This document shows positions 13,273-24,640 of a stretch of DNA of 64,000 nucleotides, piece by piece. The notes beneath the pieces are model-generated. The model was not told the DNA's origin. It searched no databases and was given only the letters and a program-made list of their open reading frames with translations. Within the stretch, counting starts at the first letter, position 1, and the number at the start of each line of letters is the position of its first letter. Source of the DNA: Adiantum capillus-veneris (Eukaryota > Streptophyta > Polypodiopsida > Polypodiales > Pteridaceae); assembly GCA_014529385.2 (NCBI GenBank), contig CM043962.1:121729970-121793969 (forward strand), in the 5' to 3' direction. The translations under genes and the position numbers were made by a program.

Positions 13273-13556
13273 AATCCTCCCCTTAGCACTCACACAATAG
13301 CCTCCCCTCAAACACAAAAGAGGATAGAGGTACACAACTTTGCCTCCCCTTGACACATGGCTGTAGGCACACAAACCATCCGTGGAACAAAGTAGGGTAT
13401 GGATGATGGTATGGAATCCTCCCCTTAGCACTCACACAATAGCCTCCCCTCAAACACAAAAGAGGATAGAGGTACACAAGTTTGCCTCCCCTTAACACAT
13501 GGCTGTAGGCACACAAACCATCCGTGGAACAAAGTAGGGTATGGATGATGGTATGG
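13273..13556. repeat. 142-bp tandem duplication, two copies
   Basis: The block starting AATCCTCCCCTTAGCACTC at 13273 repeats at 13415 nearly unchanged, giving two head-to-tail units of 142 bp (13273-13414, 13415-13556). It sits about 165 bp left of the full-length gypsy element. No coding capacity is evident. Confidence 0.92.
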
Positions 13557-13719
13557 AACACAAGATCCCCCAAATACAAGGTGAGATCACACAAATCCTC
13601 CCCTACAACACAATTGTAGTTTGGCAAATAAAAGCCTTCCCTACATACACAAGGATAAGCGCATATGTCTCCTAGGCACAAGGTGAGACACACATGATTT
13701 TGTACACAAATGAGGGTTT

Positions 13720-13724
13720 TGGAG
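13720..13724. repeat. left target-site duplication TGGAG
   Basis: TGGAG directly before the left LTR, matched exactly by TGGAG at 22412-22416 directly after the right LTR. Five bp is normal for LTR retrotransposons, so the element boundaries are well fixed. Confidence 0.92.
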
Positions 13725-15113
13725 TGTCATAATAACTAATATCTAATTCTCCCCAATGATTTTCTCATGTTAAACTGATCATTTTAATATGGGGAAGTGC
13801 CAGTGGAGAAAAAGCTAGAATATTGGTTAAGCTGGCAAACTGCCGGCCACAGTAGGGATCCAAAGGGAGGGCCATCTGCAAAAGAGCAATGTGAAACAAT
13901 GGGCTTTAAAGACCCTAAGGTTCAGCCCATTAAGACTTTCAAAATGCTAAGGTTCCAAAAACCAAAGGTTGTGTCCAATGGTCAAGCTTAGGAAAATTGG
14001 ATGCTTTGTGTGTGTACAAAAAAGTCTTCAAGATTCCTACATAGGAGGGGGCGAGCCCTCTAAGTAGGGGATGAGAGAGAAACACACACACACACACACA
14101 CTCACAAGGTTCCTTTACACAAAAGGAATGAGGGACACATGTCAGCTCCCTAGCCCAGATGCCCACAAGGTGCACTCAATTCCTATTGGATGGCCATGGA
14201 GGTGGACCAATGAGAATTAGGCTAGAGTAAATCTAGTTTGATTCATTTAAAAACACTTAATAAAAGAACCAAGAAGAATTAAGCTCTCTAGAAGACTATT
14301 GGACAGTCTCCCAAGGGGTCCAATGAGCATTCAAGATGAGAGAGGGGGCTGATTTGTGAAGGCATTATCACACACACACACACACACACACACTCATACA
14401 TTCTCAGGTGTGAAGCAAGAAGACTCTCTCTCTCTCTCTCTCTCTCCTTATCAAGCTTTAATGGAAAGCTTATCATCTACTCCAAGCTTGGAGAAGGGAG
14501 GCCTACACCAACAACTCTTGGCTTTGTGATGCAAATCCAACCAAGAGCCAAGCTTCAATGCATGCTCATCTCCTCTACCATGCTAATTACTAAGCTATGC
14601 TAAGCTATTATGAGTGATTATGTGAGGAGATGTACATCTTTCTCGTAAGACTACTCCTTCCTCTCAATCTACTCTCATACCCCGCTAGCTCTCACCATCT
14701 TCGAAGGTGTGTGAGGTCTTGGGTCTGAGATCGTGAGGGAATTGATGTTGTGTTTTATAAGTGTTTGCTTAGTGCTTGAAGCTTCCATCTTCATTGCACT
14801 AGCTAGTTATTGAAGGAACACAAAGGATTGTATTGTAAAATGTCTCCCTTGATGGGGGGAACATATAATACAAAGCCTTTTGGAGGGGGGACCGGCTCCA
14901 TGTAAATCTGGTCCTCAACTATTGTCAATAGCTTAATTTCCCTCTCTTTTGAAGTATTGTTCATGCCTATCTAACTAGGGGTTATGATTTTTATTGCTCT
15001 CTCCACCCAAGCACTCTTGTTATGCTCATTATAGGAATCTATTCTAATGAAATGCTCATTATGTTCATGCTATTTTCCGCTACACACAAGTTACTAGGCC
15101 ATTAAATGCTACA
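13725..15113 (+). repeat. left LTR of the 13.7-22.4 kb gypsy element (1389 bp)
   Basis: Begins TGTCATAATAACTAATATC and ends AAATGCTACA, immediately followed by the primer site. It contains CA tracts at 14082-14101 and 14369-14393 and a CT tract at 14424-14446. Compared with the right LTR it lacks an internal block of about 200 bp after GAGCATTCA (near 14332). Confidence 0.93.
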
Positions 15114-15114
15114 T

Positions 15115-15132
15115 TGGTATTAGAGCACAAGG
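15115..15132 (+). promoter_or_regulatory. primer-binding site, initiator-Met tRNA type
   Basis: TGGTATTAGAGCAC one base after the left LTR is one change from TGGTATCAGAGC, the complement of plant initiator Met-tRNA 3-prime ends that primes reverse transcription in many plant LTR elements. Confidence 0.85.
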
Positions 15133-15528
15133 TTTCTCTTTTCTTGCTCAAGAAGGGAGGTCCTCAAGATAGCTATAAATGGGTGGTATTATTAATTGCA
15201 ATTGAGTAAGTAGAATAGGGATTTTTCAGCCTTGCAGTGCGCCTGCCTTCGTGCAGATAACGGGGCATCATCATCGATAGCTACGGTCTTAATAGTGGAG
15301 TCTTACGGGGCTTGCCTATGGCTTAACCACTATAGAGCTATTAGAAGCTTGACAGGAGCTGGTATTGTTTTGGTGTTGAAATACCCTCTCTTCTATTCCT
15401 TGCAATTAATGATATTCGAGCAACAGGTACAGTAGCTTGAGTGCTTTTCTAAAGGAGTAAGAGGAGTAGCAACTAGGGCTTGAAGTGCCAAAGTACACTT
15501 AAAAATATTACACCTAAAAGTTGTTAGA

Positions 15529-16784
15529 ATGGCTGATAATAGTAAAGAGAGTGAAATTAATGTTGATAGCTTTGATTTTGCTAATGAGCAGGCTACTAAT
15601 GATGCCCCTATGCTTGTTAACTAGCTTGTTTCTAGTCTTCAACAGGCCATGTGCAATCCATCCCTCCAAAGTGAAGTGCAACGACAGCTTCGTGCTCATG
15701 GGATTCTCCAAGCTCCCCATCATGAAGAGAGAGTGCATAGGAAGCCTCCTTGTGAGACTTCCAAAAGAGGCCTCTCTCCGATTCGGGAACAAGAAGAGGA
15801 TCCATACGAAGGGCTCAAAAATTTACTTCTTCATTATGCATCTCCTTCCCAAAGGAGAACTCAAGAGCCCCCACCAAAGGAACGAGAAAGAAGTGAGTCT
15901 CTTGCCACTTCAATGGAGATGGGTCCACGAAGACGGCGGGCAAAACGCTCTCCATCACCTCCTAAACGGAGAAGACCATCGCACACTTCTCCACACCATA
16001 ATTCAAAGAGGGATGACAAAAATCAAGAGAAGAAAAAGGCGAGAAAGAGGTTACCCTCTTCTCCATCTTCTTCATCCTCTTCCTCTTATGAAGAAAGTGA
16101 TGGTGCAAACAAGGAGGACCAAGGCAAGAAAAAGGCGAGAAAGAGGTCACCCTCTTCTCCATCTTCCTCAAATTCTTCATCTTCTGAAGAAAGCGATGCT
16201 GCAACTTTTGAACCATAAAAAAGAAGAGGCCATAGGAAATTCTATGCCGCGTGGAAGAGGTCCTCCAAGCTCAAGAAGTTCAAAGAGGGAGGAAAGAGCA
16301 TCTCTTTCCTTACCTACAATGGCACCTTTGGTGCTACGGACAAAGTCTGGGCTTTCATCCAACAATTCAATGCGGTGTTTGGAGATGAGGGCTTCACGGA
16401 GTCCTCTAAGCTACACCATGTATCTATGCACTTTTAAAAGTCCATCAGGCAATGGTGGTCTAGCCTACAGGAAAATGGTGAAGCTCCACGAACATGGAAA
16501 GCTTTAAGAGCTTCCATCATGAAGCAGTTTTTGGCCACCGATGCCAAAGACAAAGTACTCACCGAATGGCAAAGCTTGAAGCTCTCTCCCTACGCATCCA
16601 TTCACAAATATGTAGACAAGTTTTGGGACTTACATCTCACATCCACTGTCTTCAAAAAGATGGATTTTGGAGAGCAAAAACAACAATTTTGTGCGGGCTT
16701 AACTGAAGAAATGGCGGAGTATGTCAACTCCCAAAGGCCACACACTATATCTGCGGTCATACACCATACTATGGTGGCTTCATG
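15529..16784 (+). pseudogene. gag of the 13.7-22.4 kb element, broken
   Basis: The frame opens at ATG 15529 and meets a stop near 15622. The continuing frame (to 16218) is very rich in Arg, Ser and Pro with two Lys-Lys-Ala-Arg-Lys-Arg plus Ser-run blocks and an acidic end, an unusual N-terminal extension. A shifted frame (16219-16784) carries the usual gag core, with FKKMDFGEQKQQF and WQSLKLSPYASIHKYV. At least one frameshift and two stops are present. In the family, gag forms the particle shell and binds RNA. Confidence 0.75.
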
Positions 16785-16974
16785 AATCAAATTCCAAACA
16801 GGGGCTAAGAGAAATCCTAAGCCCACGGAAAACAAGGGTACCAATGAGCCTAAGGGGAAGGACAATGTCCAAAAGTCTCCTAAGGGCAATTCCAATAAAA
16901 ACAAAGCTAAGGATAAGGGAGTTTACAAAGGCAAAAACAAACTCTCTCCTGAAGAGCTTGAGCGTTATCGCAAG

Positions 16975-17460
16975 GATAACCGTTGTTTCAAATGCGGCGA
17001 GCAAGGGCATGCGTACCGGGCTTGTCCCCAAAGAACACCCGCCATGAGCCTCCTAGAGCTACCTTGGCCAAGATCCAAGAAGAGGAAGCTCACCACATAG
17101 GATCTCCTCTATGCCATGCTTGGGGAAAGGTAAGAGAACATGATGCTTTTATTCTCTTTGAACTTGATTCTACTCACAATTTCATATCCACAGAGTTGGC
17201 CACCAAGCTAGGCATCCAAGCCTATGAGATGGGAGATGTCCCACCCGCAGATGGTGCTTTCAAGGGGCAAGAAGCTTCAGTCACTCCCTTAATTGGGAAA
17301 TTGAGGCTCCATGTCCAAAGCTATGTGGACAAAGAGGACTTCTTTATCTCTCCTCTCAAGCACGAGGATGTAATCCTAGGGGCACCATGGTTTGATCGCA
17401 TGGCTGCCAATGTTAAATTGAAAGGAAAATCTACTTTAAGTACAGGGAAAAAGATATGTA
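16975..17460 (+). pseudogene. zinc knuckle and aspartic protease region, damaged active site
   Basis: A perfect CCHC knuckle (CFKCGEQGHAYRAC) lies at 16983-17027. The protease follows in the frame 16983-17465, with HNFIS after the active site and ILGAPWF near its end. The usual Asp-Ser-Gly/Ala-x-Thr-His-Asn signature is shortened here to Asp-Ser-Thr-His-Asn, so the catalytic loop has lost residues and the enzyme should be inactive. Confidence 0.75.
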
Positions 17461-17639
17461 CATAGATGCTAAGGAAATGGGTAACACCATACCCATTGTA
17501 CATAAGCAAGCTTTCAATAAGTCAATAAAGAGCTCTATTTCCGTGTACATGATTTTTATTAAAGATTCTCAAAATGAACCTAATGCTTTATCAAAAGAAA
17601 ATATAAACAATCACGAGGAATTAGAGTTATCCAATTTTC

Positions 17640-18350
17640 TCAAGGGGTTTCAAGATGTCTTTATTTGCGACATCCATTGTGAACTACCTCCTAAACGAGG
17701 CAATGATGACCATGCAGTCGAACTTCTTCCAGGAAGTTCACCGCCTAATAAACATCCTTATAGAGTTTCTCAAGCTCAACAAGAGGAGATTATGCGGCAA
17801 GTGCATGAGTTAGTTGAGAAGGGCATGGTTAGGCCTAGCTCATCACCGCAAACTGAAGGACGGCACATATCGTATGTGTGTCGACTATAGAGCACTAAAT
17901 AGGATCACTATCAAGAATAGGTTCCCCGTTCCACGGGTAGAAGACCTATTTAATAAGCTACAAGGGTCCACCTACTTCAGTAGGATTGGCCTAAAAAGTG
18001 GCTATCATCAAATAAGAATAGTTGATCAAGACATTGTAAAGACCGCATTTCGCACTACGTTTGGTATTTACGAATATATTGTCATGCCTTTTGGCTTGAC
18101 CAATGCACCAGCCACATTCAATCGCTTGATGGAGAAGCTATTCAGGCCTCACCGAACCTTTAATGAAGTGTTCTTTGATGATATTATTATCTACTCTAAT
18201 TCACTAGACGAACACAAGAAACACCTCCAGGTAATATTTCAAGTTTTAAGAGAGAATAAACTTTATGTTAATCAAAAGAAAAGTGAGTTTTTCTTACAAG
18301 AGATTCAGTATTTAGGTCACATTATCTCTCAAGCATCCAAATGGATCCAT
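17640..18350 (+). pseudogene. reverse transcriptase domain, motif A Asp replaced by Gly
   Basis: Motifs in order: YRVSQAQQEEI, GMVRPSSSP, then after a frameshift near 17860 [45 protein letters not shown] and QYLGHIIS. The catalytic FFDD box is intact, but motif A reads SRIGLKSGYHQ where the family has DLKSGYHQ, so one of the three catalytic aspartates is missing. It makes cDNA from element RNA in active relatives. Confidence 0.88.
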
Positions 18351-19050
18351 CAAAGTTAGAGGTAATAAAAGGATGGCTTAGCCCAAGGAATCTTCATGAA
18401 CTAAGAAGATTTATAGGTATGTGTGCATACTATAGACGCTTCATAGAAAAGTTCCCACTAATAGCAGGACCATTGCATGACCTAACAAAGAAAAACGTTA
18501 AGTATACACGGTATGCCAAGGAGAACAATGCTTTCAAAAATCTTAAAGAAAAGCTTATCTCTCAACCTGCACTTACACTGCCGGATCTCTCAAAGCCATT
18601 TGAGGTCCAATGTGACGCTTGTGGTGATTGCCTTGGAGCTGTTTTGCTTCAAGGCATGCCATAGCCTATGAAAGGTGAAGGCTCGACCCTATTGAGCAAG
18701 CGCTAGGCATATATAAAAAGGAACTCTTCGTAGTTCTACATGCCTTAGACTCATGGAAGCACTATTTACTGGGGACTCCTTTCATTTTGCGGATGGATCA
18801 CCAAAGGCTTAAGTACTTCATGACGCAGACCAAGCTCTCCGACAAACAAATGAGGTGGGCAAATTTCCTTTTGCAATTTCATTTTCATATTGCTCACGTT
18901 GCTGGCAAGCATAATCCAATAGCCGATGCACTCTCAAGACGACCGAGAGTGAATGCAGTTTCCATTACAACTCACAATGATCTATCTTCTATGATAGATG
19001 AGTATGCTATTAACCCCGATTTTAGAGATGTGATTCAACCCTTGCATTAG
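18341..19050 (+). pseudogene. RNase H domain
   Basis: The connection segment (RRFIGMCAYYRRFI) leads to FEVQCDACG-CLGAVLLQG, then after a stop near 18662 and a shift to ELFVVLHALDSWKHYL, RMDHQRLKY and NPIADALSRRP. This is the order of a Ty3/gypsy RNase H, which removes the RNA template during cDNA synthesis. Confidence 0.85.
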
Positions 19051-19109
19051 GGAAGAAAGAGGAACCATTTACTTTACAAGATGGTTATCTTCTCTATGGC
19101 AATAGACTA

Positions 19110-20022
19110 TGCGTTACTATCTCACTATGTGAGAATGTAATGTATGAATCTTATGCTCCTCCTTATGCGGGGCATAGAGGGATTCACTCTACCCTAAAAG
19201 GGATTGAAACATATTTCTATTGGCCTACCAGGAAAGAAAACATACAAGAGTATGTTTCTGAATGTGTGGTATGCCAAAAGACAAAGTTTGATAGAGGGAA
19301 GCAACCTGGATTGCTTAAACCTTTGCCAATCCCTAATTCACCATGGGAGAGCATATCCATGGATTTTATCTTTGGATTGCCTAAGTCTATCCATGGGAAT
19401 ACGGGAATATGGACGATAGTAGACAGATTTAGCAAACAAGCCCATTTCATACCTGTTAGAAAGACTATCAAAGCCCATCAAATGGCAACCCTCTTCATTT
19501 CACAAATCTTCAAGTACCATGGCTTGCCAATGTCCATAGTGTCGGATAGAGATCCTGGAATGACCAGTAATTTTTGGAAGGGTATCTTTGAGAATTTAGG
19601 GACAAGGCTAAACTTCTCTTCGGCCTATCATCCGCAAACGGATAGCCAAAGTGAAATAGGTAACCTAACAATTCTTGATCTACTAAAAGCCTATGTAACG
19701 GAAGTAGATCAAAGGTCCCAATGGGAGAAGTACTATACCCTTAGTGGAGTATGCCTACAATAACATTGTACATACTTCCACGGGTAAAGCACCTTTCGAG
19801 GTAATTGAGGGAAGATCAAAAAGTCCCCTGCTACTTAAGGTACACGGGAAGATCTTCGATGCAGATGAGTATAGTCGAGACCTACAAGAATCTTTCCAAA
19901 AGATTAAGGATGCTATCTCTATCTCACATCAAAGGCAAAAGGCTGCTGCTGATAAGCACAAAAGAGCCCAAGCGTTTAAAGAAAATGATTGGTCTTACTT
20001 AAATTTCCCAAGGCTTGATTAA
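19110..20022 (+). pseudogene. integrase
   Basis: The N-terminal HHCC zinc region is present (GHRGIH and CVVCQKTK). The core has SMDFIFGLP, VSDRDPGM and HPQTDSQSEIGN, which supply the D, D and E positions. A frameshift near 19745 separates the core from the AYNN-HTSTGKAPFEV region. It would insert the cDNA; the element's intact 5-bp duplication shows this happened once. Confidence 0.88.
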
Positions 20023-20209
20023 GGCACACAACGGGAAAGAATCCTACGGGACACCAAAAGTATTATGGTCCCTTCCAGATTCTTAGAGCAATCAATGAGA
20101 TGGCCTATCAACTCAAGCTGCCTAGTCATTGGCTCATACACAATGCTTTTCATGTGAGCCTATTAAAGCCTTACAAAGGAGAGCCACCTCAATAACCAAT
20201 TGTTGAAGA

Positions 20210-20418
20210 CCCACCGGGGATCAAGGACCAAGAAGAGGTGCTGCAGCCCGAGTCCATTCTCTGACATGAAGACAAGGTATTAAGAGGCGGTAAGATTATT
20301 CGACAGTATCTTATTAACTTTAAGAATTACCCTTTTGAAGATGCTAGATGGATGCAAGGCATACAATTAAAGGATAACCAAAACCTTGTCAATGCCTACA
20401 ATGCTTCCCTAGAGTAAG
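20210..20418 (+). pseudogene. chromodomain-like C-terminus
   Basis: After a poorly conserved stretch, the frame ending at TAA near 20416 reads LRGGKIIRQYLINFKNYP followed by DARWM. This resembles the chromodomain core (R-V-YLVKWKGYP---ATWE), the module that chromoviruses use to target heterochromatin. The aromatic cage is only partly preserved. Confidence 0.55.
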
Positions 20419-20772
20419 AAAATGTACAAATGTGTAAAATGAACAAAGCTTTTGTCTTACAAGACTCTCTTTTTCTTTATTGTGCACAAATGTCAAATAG
20501 TATGCATGCTTAGAATCAAGTTTGTGGAGACCACGTCTTCCAAACACCAAGTAGATCTTGCCACTCTACTATGGAAGATTGATGGGACTAATGTACATAC
20601 ATGCTTGCGGCAGCCTTAGGCTCTCAAGCGCCAAATGGATTAGTCTTCCATTCTGGAATGATGTCATAGGGTAAGATAGGGATCCTCTACCCGCTAGAAA
20701 AAGGACTAATGAATAGGCTTTAACTTCTCTACCCCATAGTCGAGGACAACTATGATTTCAAGAGAGAGGTAA

Positions 20773-21121
20773 TGTCATAATAACTAATATCTAATTCTCC
20801 TAAATGATTTTCTCATGCTAAACTGATCATTTAATATGGGGAAGTACCAGGGGAGAAAATGCTAGAATATTGGTTAAGTTGGTACACGGCCACAGTAGGG
20901 ATCCAAAGGGGGGCCATCTGCAAAAGAGTAATGTGCAACAATGGGCTTTAAAGACCCTAAGGTTCAGCCCATTAAGACTTCCAAAATGCTAAGGTTCCAA
21001 AAATCAAAGGTTGTGTCCAATGGTCAAGCATAGGAAAATTGGATGCTTTGTGTGTATACAAAAAAGTCTTCGTGATTCCTACATAGGAGGGGGCGAGCCT
21101 TGTAAGTAGGGGATGAGAGAG

Positions 21122-21212
<91 letters not shown>

Positions 21213-22411
21213 AGCTTCCTTTACACAAAGGGAATGAGGGACACATGTCAGCTCCCTAGCCCAAATGCCCACAAGGTGCGCTCAAATCCTATTGGATGGC
21301 CATGGAGGTGGACCAATGAGAATTAGGCTAGATTAAATCTAGTTTAATTCATTTGAAAACACTTAATAAAAGAACCAATAAGAATTAAGCTCTCTAGAAG
21401 ACTATTGAACAGTCTCCCAAGGGGTCCAATGAGCATTCAGCAGCCTAATGGCTTGCCTGATTCCTATTGGACAGAAGACAAAGGAGTCCAATGAGAGTTT
21501 AGTTGCATTATTTAAATACCTAAAGCTCTCACAAAAGGGGAAAGGGGGACACAAGTCACAAGGCTATCACTTATGCCTCTTAATTCCTATTGGATAAGCT
21601 TAGAAAGGTCCAATGTGAAGCCATCAGGAGGAATTAGCAGGAGGGGTCAACCAAGATGAGAGAGGGGGCTAATTTGTGAAGGCATTATCACACACAGACT
21701 CATACAATCTTAGGTGTGAAGCAAGAAGACTCTCTTTCTCCTTCTCAAGCTTTAATGGAAAGCTTATCATCTACTCCAAGCTTGGAGAAGGGAGGCCTAC
21801 ACCAACAACTCTTGGCTTTGTGATGCAAATCCAACCAAGAACCAAGCTTCAATGCATGCTCATCTCCTCTACCATGCTAATTACTAAGCTATGCTAAGCT
21901 ATTATAAGTGATTATGTGAAGAGATGTACATCTTTCTCGTAAGACTACTCCTTCTTCCTCTCAATCTACTCTCATACCCCGCTAGCTCTCACCATCTTCG
22001 AAGGTGTGTGAGGTCTTGGGTCTGAGACCATGAGGGAATTGATTGTTGTGTTTTATAAGTGTTTGCTTAGTCCTTGAAGCTTCCATCTTCATTGCACTAG
22101 CCAGTTATTGAAGGAACACAAAGAATTATATTGTAAAATGTCTCCCTTGATGGGGGAAACCTATAATACAAAGCCTTTTGGAGGGGGGACCGTCTCCATG
22201 TAAATCCGGTCCTCAACTGTTGTCAATAGCTTAATTACTCTCTGTTTTGAACTATTCTTCATGCCTATCTAACTAGGTATTATGCTTTTTGTTGCTCTCT
22301 CCACCCAAGAAGTCTTGTTATGCTCATTATAGGAATCTATTCTAATGAAATGCTCACTATGTTCATGCTATTTTCCACTACACACAAGTTACTAGGCCAT
22401 TAAATGTTACT
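20773..22411 (+). repeat. right LTR of the 13.7-22.4 kb gypsy element (1639 bp)
   Basis: Starts TGTCATAATAACTAATATC like the left LTR and ends AAATGTTACT, where the family end is CA; TGGAG follows. It carries a (CA)n tract of about 84 bp at 21124-21207, where the left LTR has 20 bp, and an internal block after GAGCATTCA (21430-21655) that the left copy lacks. Confidence 0.93.
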
Positions 22412-22450
22412 TGGAGGCACGCAAATTGAGTGCACACAATGGGTAGGTCT

Positions 22451-23112
22451 TGTCATAAAATCTAATATCTAACTAACCCAAACGATTTTCTCATATTAAA
22501 CTGATCATTTAATGTGGGAGAATAAACGGGAACAAGAGTTAGAATATAGACATGTGCTTATGGATCTACCTTACCACGGGACCAAAGTCAATGGGTCCAA
22601 ATGAGAGATGGTTTGTCAAAGAGAAATGCTAGCTAATGGAGCTTGAAATACCTTAGGGTTAGCTACATTAAATACCTCCAAAGGTTAGTGTTAAAAGTCC
22701 TTATACCTAGGACCTTAGGCAAGCTAGGGCTGAGCTGGAGGTGGGAACCCGACCCAAGCTTGAGATGCTTGTCATGTTTGCTAACTAAGGTGCCTGAGGT
22801 GCTTGTCGTGTCGTACTTGATGATTAAGATGCTTGAGGTGCTTGTCATGTTTTATGACTAAGGTGCGTGAGAAGCTTCATGACTAAGGTGCTCAAGGGGT
22901 GAGGTGTTCCAAAGTCAACATGATCCCTACAAGAAGGGGGGGTGAGCCCTAAATCTAGGGGCATGAGAGAGAACACACACATTCACTCACTCAAGGCAAG
23001 CCCGAGACCTAAGAGGCAACAAGGACACATGTCAAGCACCTACACATGCTGCCCTCATGTAGTGCCTAAAGCATATTGGTTGACCTCTAAAGGGGTCCAA
23101 TGAGAATTTAGT
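22451..23112 (+). repeat. diverged LTR of a related gypsy family
   Basis: Starts TGTCATAAAATCTAATATCTAAC 40 bp after the end of the previous element and follows the same order of blocks as its LTRs (TTTTCTCAT-TTAAACTGATCATTTAAT, GAGCCCT-AA-TAGGG-ATGAGAGAGAA, GGACACATGTCA, GGTCCAATGAGAATTTAG), with many changes. The middle (22740-22910) has a local expansion of GGTGCTTGAGGTGCTTGTC-like words. No second copy is recognised, so it is either a solo LTR or the end of an older element. Confidence 0.75.
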
Positions 23113-23809
23113 TTATTTAATTAATTGTTTAAGCAATTGTGCCAAAATGCAATGCCATGACCTATAGGTCAAATTTCCCTTGTTGCTCGATGTCATCCAA
23201 TCCCTTGAATAGTCGGTTCTAGTACAAGACTCCTCTCTCTCTCTCATGTTTGTTCGTTGCTTGTGCCACTCACCATGAACGTTTTTCCCAAGTTCATATT
23301 CTTCCTTTATGTTGACAATGGGTGGCCATTCAATTGGTCCCCCAATGCCCATATTATTAAAAACCCTACCTTTGGGCACCCAATTGTGTGGCCAAACTAT
23401 CCAAAGGGTAATCAAATGGCCAAGTTCCCCTGTTGATGCTCAGAAATTCATGTAAATGCCACCAAATTCCTCATGTTTGGCACCCTTATGTTGCACAAAC
23501 GTCCACACATAAATGCATAAAACTTTGAAAGGCTTTTCTACCGGGGTTTGAAGGCCCAAAAACCAAGCCCAAATAATGCCCAAAATCCACTGCTCATGTC
23601 AAAAGTGCCCAAAATAGCTCGCAAGCCTTATACATCAATGCCCATCTATTAATGGCCAAAGCCCATAATATTGGGAAGTCATTCTCCCCAAGCCAAGGAC
23701 AAAGCATCGTTCTAATGAGACCCTAATTTTGAATGTGTTCACTATTTGCAAAATCTAATTGGATATTTTCATTTTCAATCTCCTCTCAAACCGGCTCAAA
23801 GTTAAGCTG
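23113..23809. other. no gene recognised, possible decayed retroelement
   Basis: A minus-strand open frame (23113-23415) has no motif I recognise. The plus strand from 23420 on may be degraded polymerase sequence leading into the integrase remnant. Confidence 0.35.
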
Positions 23810-24640
23810 TGACACGCTTCTCTTGGAACACTCCCTTTTCTAGAAGTGAAGCATCACGACAACAATCTCTAGGACTAACACTTTGTTCTTGTATGCCATA
23901 TATATTTATAAGGTATGGTGGTTTACCTATTGAGATAGTCAATAGGTAGACCATGGTCAATGACCAAGGTACAATTTTTTTGAATGAAGTGATTGACTTG
24001 TTAAATGAGTTCATAATAGATTTGTACCATGCCAACCACAAGAAAATGGCCAAACCAAGCATCAACAAGGATTTAACTTATTCCTTACAGAGGTTGTCGA
24101 TTTGGAAAGAACATAATAGTAAATGCAATTATATATTATGAATATAGATTATTGTAGTTGCATTCTACATTATGGGCTTATCGGGTAACATATAAAATTT
24201 ACCTTGAGCACTACTCCATTCAATTTAGTCTATGCACTTGATGCCATATTACCAATGGGATTTTTATTGACTAATTTAAGAGTAGCACATCAACTTGAAT
24301 GGATAGGATATGAATTTTCTGAGAGACTAGAAAAACTTGAAAACTAGATGCCCAAAGACTTGCATCTATTGCTCATATCTATGCTTATAAATAAAAGCAA
24401 AAGTAGTTCTTTAACTCTCACTTGATAACAAAAGAGTTCAAGAGAGGGGCCCTAGTTTTAGTGTAATCCTTAAATTAGCATATCCCAAAGCTAAAAAAGA
24501 AAGTAAATGGACCATTTATCATAGAAGATGTCTTGCCAAGTGGAGCTATTAAGCTAGCCATTTTGAATGGATATAATTGGCAAATAGATTAGTGGATGTT
24601 TATTGCATAAATATCACCAACGAGATGCTAAATAGATTAC
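23810..24640 (+). pseudogene. Ty3/gypsy integrase C-terminal remnant
   Basis: The plus strand reads a degraded integrase core (NDQGTIFLNEVIDLL, KPSINKDL) at about 23950-24090, then blocks like AYR-TYK----PF-LVYALDA-LPMGFL-TNLRVAHQLE at about 24170-24300 and GPFIIEDVLPSGAIKLA at about 24500-24560. Stops and shifts separate every block. The order and the GPF-I-EVLPGGA box match the Tat/Athila-like gypsy integrase end, so this may belong with a family like the one at 2957-3456. Confidence 0.7.

Larger units (their letters stand above)
13725..22411 (+). mobile_element. full-length Ty3/gypsy chromovirus-type retrotransposon, inactive
   Basis: An 8687-bp element with LTRs (13725-15113, 20773-22411), an initiator-Met-like primer site at 15115, gag, protease, reverse transcriptase, RNase H, integrase, a chromodomain-like tail and a purine tract (AAGAGAGAGGTAA) just before the right LTR. 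Domain order RT-RNH-IN places it in Ty3/gypsy, and the chromodomain-like C-terminus points to the chromovirus group. Frameshifts and stops break every gene, the protease active site is damaged, and the conserved Asp of reverse transcriptase motif A reads Gly, so it cannot move by itself. Confidence 0.93.
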
